NCBI GenBank assembly: GCA_964601575.1
Contig: CAZROA010000020.1
Location: forward strand, 1 to 22,838
From: CAZKEG01 sp964601575
GTDB taxonomy: Bacteria; Desulfobacterota; Thermodesulfobacteria; Thermodesulfobacteriales; Thermodesulfatatoraceae
Direction of reading: 5' to 3'
DNA: 22,838 nt
Shown here: in pieces, positions 20,037 to 22,838 of the stretch
How the letters are laid out: each line of letters starts with the position of its first letter
Position numbering within the stretch: position 1 is the first letter of the stretch
Position numbers and translations under genes: made by a program
Notes under the pieces: generated by a model
Told to the model about the DNA's origin: nothing
Database searches by the model: none
What the model saw: only the letters and a program-made list of their open reading frames with translations

Positions 20037-21416
20037 ATGATGAAGAGATTCAGGCCTTTTTGGCTCATATTCTTTTGTTGTTTATTCTCAAGCTGTGCTG
20101 CCTATCATCCTTTGCCCCTTGACCAAAAGGCAGAGGAGATGGCTCTTAAGGCCCCGGATCTCAAGGCCTTGGAAGTAGAGGCCTCCAAGATAAGACATCC
20201 GCTTCTAAGGCCCGTTGAGTTCGATCTCTCAGACGGAATCTCTCCAGATGAAGCGGCCCTCCTGGCCGTGGTGGCCAATCCCAAACTTCGGGCCGTAAGA
20301 GTAGAAAAGAGGATAGTCTCTGCCCAATTGCTTCAGGCCGGTCTCCTCCCTAATCCCCAAATTTCAGCCAGTTATGAGATCCCTACCGGAGGAATCACCT
20401 CTGGCACGGTCAACGCTTACGGCCTCCAGCTTGATTGGGAGATAACCTCCCTCCTTACCAGAGGGGCCAGGATTTCTGCGGCCAAGGCCGAAAAGACCGC
20501 GGTTGATCTTGCTGTGGCCTGGCAGGAATGGCAGGTGGCTGAGGCCGCCAAGCTCCATCTCTTGCGTCTCCTATGGTCTGAAAGGAAGGTAGCCCCTTTA
20601 CGAGAGGCCGAAAAGGTGGGCAGGAAGAACCTTGCCCTAGTCGAAAGGGCCGTCTTTCTCGGAGAAAGGACGGCTTCAGATTTGGCCGACGCCCGTGCCG
20701 CCTACCAGCAGGTAAAACTCGAGCTTGAGACCGCTAGGGAGGAGCTAGAACAGGAAAGATTAGCCCTTAACCGTATTTTAGGGCTTCCTCCCGAGACCAA
20801 CCTAAAGATCCAGAGAGACCTTCCCCTTTCGTCTTGGCCTCCACTGCTTGCCAAAGAGAGGCTTCTTGTCGGTCTTACCGAAAGGAGGCTTGATCTTCTG
20901 GCCCTTAAGATGAGCTATCGGGCCCAGGACGAGCGTCTTCGGGCCGCGGTGCTCTCTCAATTTCCTAAGATAGGCCTAGGGCTCCTTCGGGCCAAGGATA
21001 CCGGAGACGTGATCACCACCGGGGTGGCGATTTCCATAGACCTTCCCTTTTTTGACCGGGGCCAGGCCCGTATTGCTCTTGAAGAGGCTACACGCCAGAA
21101 ACTTTACGACGAATACCTGGCCAGAGTCTTTTCCGCCCGGGCCGAGGTCGTAGAAATCCTCGCAAAGATGGCCTTTTTGCGCCGGAAAATGGCCATCTTG
21201 GAAAAGACTGTAGCGGCGCTTGAAAGATCGGTCGCCGCTTATAAAAAGGCCCTTGATCAAGGAAATGCCAGTCTCCTCGGTTACTACCGGGTACAAAAGG
21301 AACTCTTGGCCAAACGTCTTGAAATTCTTGGCCTTAGACAGACACAAAGCGATCTCGGCGTGGCTCTAGAAATTGCTTCTGGGACTTATTTCCCAATGGA
21401 GGTAGAAAAACGATGA
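20037..21416 (+). CDS. TolC/CusC-family outer-membrane efflux lipoprotein
   Basis: The 459-residue protein has a short signal peptide ending in LFSSC, so C20 is a probable lipidation site (the -3 residue is F, slightly unusual). Two outer-membrane-factor repeats follow: ALLAVVANPKLRAVRVEKRI and LLQAGLLPNPQISASYEI in the first half, and TERRLDLLALKMSYRAQDERLRAAVLSQFPKIGLG, with long coiled-coil stretches, in the second. This is the CusC/CzcC/NodT pattern of trimeric outer-membrane channels for RND-type export. TAG just before ATG 20037 makes this the first possible start; ATG 20040 is equally good, and the RBS is poor. It is coupled to the adaptor gene by ATGA. Base composition returns to the window norm here. 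Confidence 0.9.
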   Translation: MMKRFRPFWLIFFCCLFSSCAAYHPLPLDQKAEEMALKAPDLKALEVEASKIRHPLLRPVEFDLSDGISPDEAALLAVVANPKLRAVRVEKRIVSAQLLQAGLLPNPQISASYEIPTGGITSGTVNAYGLQLDWEITSLLTRGARISAAKAEKTAVDLAVAWQEWQVAEAAKLHLLRLLWSERKVAPLREAEKVGRKNLALVERAVFLGERTASDLADARAAYQQVKLELETAREELEQERLALNRILGLPPETNLKIQRDLPLSSWPPLLAKERLLVGLTERRLDLLALKMSYRAQDERLRAAVLSQFPKIGLGLLRAKDTGDVITTGVAISIDLPFFDRGQARIALEEATRQKLYDEYLARVFSARAEVVEILAKMAFLRRKMAILEKTVAALERSVAAYKKALDQGNASLLGYYRVQKELLAKRLEILGLRQTQSDLGVALEIASGTYFPMEVEKR

Positions 21417-22459
21417 AAAGGCTGGCGCTCTTTCTAGGGGCGCTATTCCTCACTTTTTCTTGGTTAACAGCGGGAGAAACAGTCAAGGCCGGGTCTCCTT
21501 TCATCAAGGTTTCCTATCCGGTTACGCGGGACTTCTACCGTACCGTTCCCTTAATGGGCGAAGTGGTTTCCAAAAGAAGGGTTGAGGTAGTAGCGCTTAC
21601 CTCTGGGAGAATTCTCTCTATCCGTGCCCTTGACGAAAGCCCGGTAAAGAAGGGCGAAACCCTCTTTGTCCTTGGTGGTCCAGAAGCGGAAAAGAGGCTC
21701 GGTTCTCTAAAAGCCCGGTTGGCAGCCCTTGAAAAAGAAATCGCCCTAGCTCAAGAGTCCGTAAGGCTCAAGGAGAAGGGAGCAAAGATCAAGGTTGTCC
21801 CTTATCAGGAAGTCCTTTCGGCCAGAGAACAACTCTTATCTCTTCAGGCCGAATTCAAAGCGGTCCAAACCGAACTCAAGGCCCTTAGGGCCGGCCTTCA
21901 GGTAAAGGCCCCTATCTCGGGGGTTTTCACTCGGCGTCGCGTATCTATCGGGCAAGAGGTGGAAAAAGGAACCGTTTTGGCCGAAGTGGTCGATCCCCGA
22001 GCCCTCTGGATCAAGGCTACGGTGTTTTTGCCTAAAAAGACGAAACTTTGCGGCAAGTACGCCCTGATAAAGACCGCAAGCCATCCCCTCAGAGCACAGG
22101 TCATCGGGGTTTCCCCTCAGCATACATCAGCCGGAGGCACCGTAGTCTTCCTTGAGGGGAAGGAGATTTTCCGGAATTTCGCCCCCGGCCAAACGGTAAG
22201 CGGAGAAATAATCCTTGAGGAACACAAAGGCGCCCTTGCTCTACCCGCAGAAGCGGTGGTTTACGATGAGGAAGAGCGCGCCTATGTCTTCGTCAAATCC
22301 GGCAGGGCCTTTAAAAAACGAAGGGTCAAAACCGGACTCGCGGACAACGGATTCATAGAGATCGTTTCCGGGCTCAAAGGGAAAGAAGAAGTAGTCATCC
22401 AGGGGGCTTACGAACTCTTCCACCGAAATTTTAACCAAATTTACAAAGTCCCGGACTAA
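21413..22459 (+). CDS. Periplasmic adaptor (membrane fusion protein), RND/HlyD type
   Basis: The 348-residue protein has a cleavable signal peptide (cleavage likely after WLTA, residue 20), a lipoyl-like half (VVALTSGRILSIRAL.ESPVKKGETLFVL, about 58-87), an alpha-helical hairpin (about 92-160), the second lipoyl half (LQVKAPISGVFTRRRVSIGQEVEKGTVLAEVVDP), and beta-barrel and membrane-proximal domains ending in LPAEAVV and VKTGLADNGFIEIVSGLKGKEEVVI. This layout matches CusB/MdtA-like adaptors linking an inner-membrane pump to an outer-membrane channel. One cysteine (LCGKY) is seen but no metal-binding methionine-rich N-terminus like that of CusB. The gene overlaps the channel gene (ATGA). The next gene is a phosphoesterase rather than the expected pump. 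Confidence 0.9.
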   Translation: MKRLALFLGALFLTFSWLTAGETVKAGSPFIKVSYPVTRDFYRTVPLMGEVVSKRRVEVVALTSGRILSIRALDESPVKKGETLFVLGGPEAEKRLGSLKARLAALEKEIALAQESVRLKEKGAKIKVVPYQEVLSAREQLLSLQAEFKAVQTELKALRAGLQVKAPISGVFTRRRVSIGQEVEKGTVLAEVVDPRALWIKATVFLPKKTKLCGKYALIKTASHPLRAQVIGVSPQHTSAGGTVVFLEGKEIFRNFAPGQTVSGEIILEEHKGALALPAEAVVYDEEERAYVFVKSGRAFKKRRVKTGLADNGFIEIVSGLKGKEEVVIQGAYELFHRNFNQIYKVPD

Positions 22460-22476
22460 GAGAGGGCTATTCAAGG

Positions 22477-22838
22477 ATGAAGCAGCTCTTAAAAGTTATC
22501 CGAAGACATCCCTTACGGGTAATATTTTTGTTTGGCGCTCTGAGCGTCCTCCTCGGCCTTGAAATATGGGATCATTTCTCTCCGCTTCCAGCTAGGGATT
22601 GGATAGCCGTAAACTTTGAAAGAATAAGGATCACTGACCCTGATAATTTTTGCTTCGCCGTATTCGGAGATAACAAAAACAGCCATCTCACTTTCGAAAA
22701 ACTCCTAGATGACATCGATCGCGATCCAGAAATATCTTTTGCCCTCGCTTTAGGAGACCTGGTTTACGACGGAGAGAAAGAAAAATATCGCCTATTTCTA
22801 AAGCAGGTAAAACACCATCTTCAGAAACCTTTACTCAC
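22477..22838 (+). CDS. Metallophosphoesterase family protein, membrane-anchored, cut by window edge
   Basis: From ATG 22477 the frame is open to the right edge (120 complete codons). The N-terminus has a basic stretch, then one hydrophobic helix (VIFLFGALSVLLGLEIW, about residues 15-31), typical of a signal anchor. The start of a calcineurin-like phosphoesterase domain follows: FCFAVFGDNKNS (about 61-72), LLDDID, and FALALGDLVYDGE, which corresponds to the GDxxD-like metal motif; the later GNHD/E motif would lie beyond the edge. It should hydrolyse a phosphoester at the outer face of the membrane; the substrate is unknown. It starts 17 bases after the adaptor stop, with AGAGGG about 10 bases before the ATG, and is probably in the same operon. 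Confidence 0.78.
   Translation, partial: MKQLLKVIRRHPLRVIFLFGALSVLLGLEIWDHFSPLPARDWIAVNFERIRITDPDNFCFAVFGDNKNSHLTFEKLLDDIDRDPEISFALALGDLVYDGEKEKYRLFLKQVKHHLQKPLL

Noticed and set aside
20020..20040. Leader peptide starting at GTG 20020
   Set aside because: It would be six codons ending in TGA at 20038 with GGAGG overlapping the start itself; no support for translation.

Overview
The window looks like chromosomal DNA of a thermophilic, Gram-negative, anaerobe-type bacterium. My best guess is the Thermodesulfobacteriota or a related deep 'delta' lineage. This is inference: there is a fused inositol-phosphate cytidylyltransferase/CDP-alcohol transferase of the kind that makes di-myo-inositol phosphate in (hyper)thermophiles, a DUF4416 protein, a Trm112-like zinc protein, a lipoprotein-type outer-membrane factor with a periplasmic adaptor, and a possible UGA-recoded protein. 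No rRNA, tRNA, CRISPR array, insertion sequence or phage gene was seen, and no gene-free stretch exceeds 300 bases. Layout: a DUF72 gene cut by the left edge (1-654, minus) diverges from a translationally linked run Trm112-DUF4416-moaA (789-2491). A second operon holds a GcvH-like protein without the lipoyl lysine, joined by an ATGA overlap to fabD, followed by an orphan soluble PAS histidine kinase (2609-5151). Next come an ATP-grasp gene (minus, TTG start) diverging from the inositol-phosphate gene (5103-7280), and dtd-prmA (minus) diverging from thrC (7277-10055). Right after thrC is a small secreted protein whose frame is crossed by one in-frame TGA, followed by a SECIS-like hairpin (10066-10425). 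The operon mrp-DUF364-aroB (10548-13476) has one strong promoter and two ATGA junctions. An FeeM-like N-acyl amino acid synthase and a GNAT acetyltransferase follow (13620-15125); the latter overlaps a convergent M20 peptidase gene. The right third is an envelope/stress-type region: an OmpR-family response regulator, its membrane histidine kinase and a GT39 (ArnT/PMT-like) membrane glycosyltransferase, all visibly more AT-rich than their neighbours, then a TolC-family lipoprotein and an RND/HlyD-type adaptor with normal base composition, and a metallophosphoesterase cut by the right edge. A diverged 44-bp direct repeat (33/44 identical) occurs just before both the glycosyltransferase and the outer-membrane-factor gene, suggesting shared control by the two-component pair. 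Several promoters carry an extended -10 (TGN-TAnnAT), and thrC may be leaderless. The items most worth following up are the candidate selenoprotein at 10066-10425, the lysine-less GcvH paralogue coupled to fabD, the repeats around the glycosyltransferase gene, and the outer-membrane-factor/adaptor pair that is followed by a phosphoesterase instead of an inner-membrane pump.
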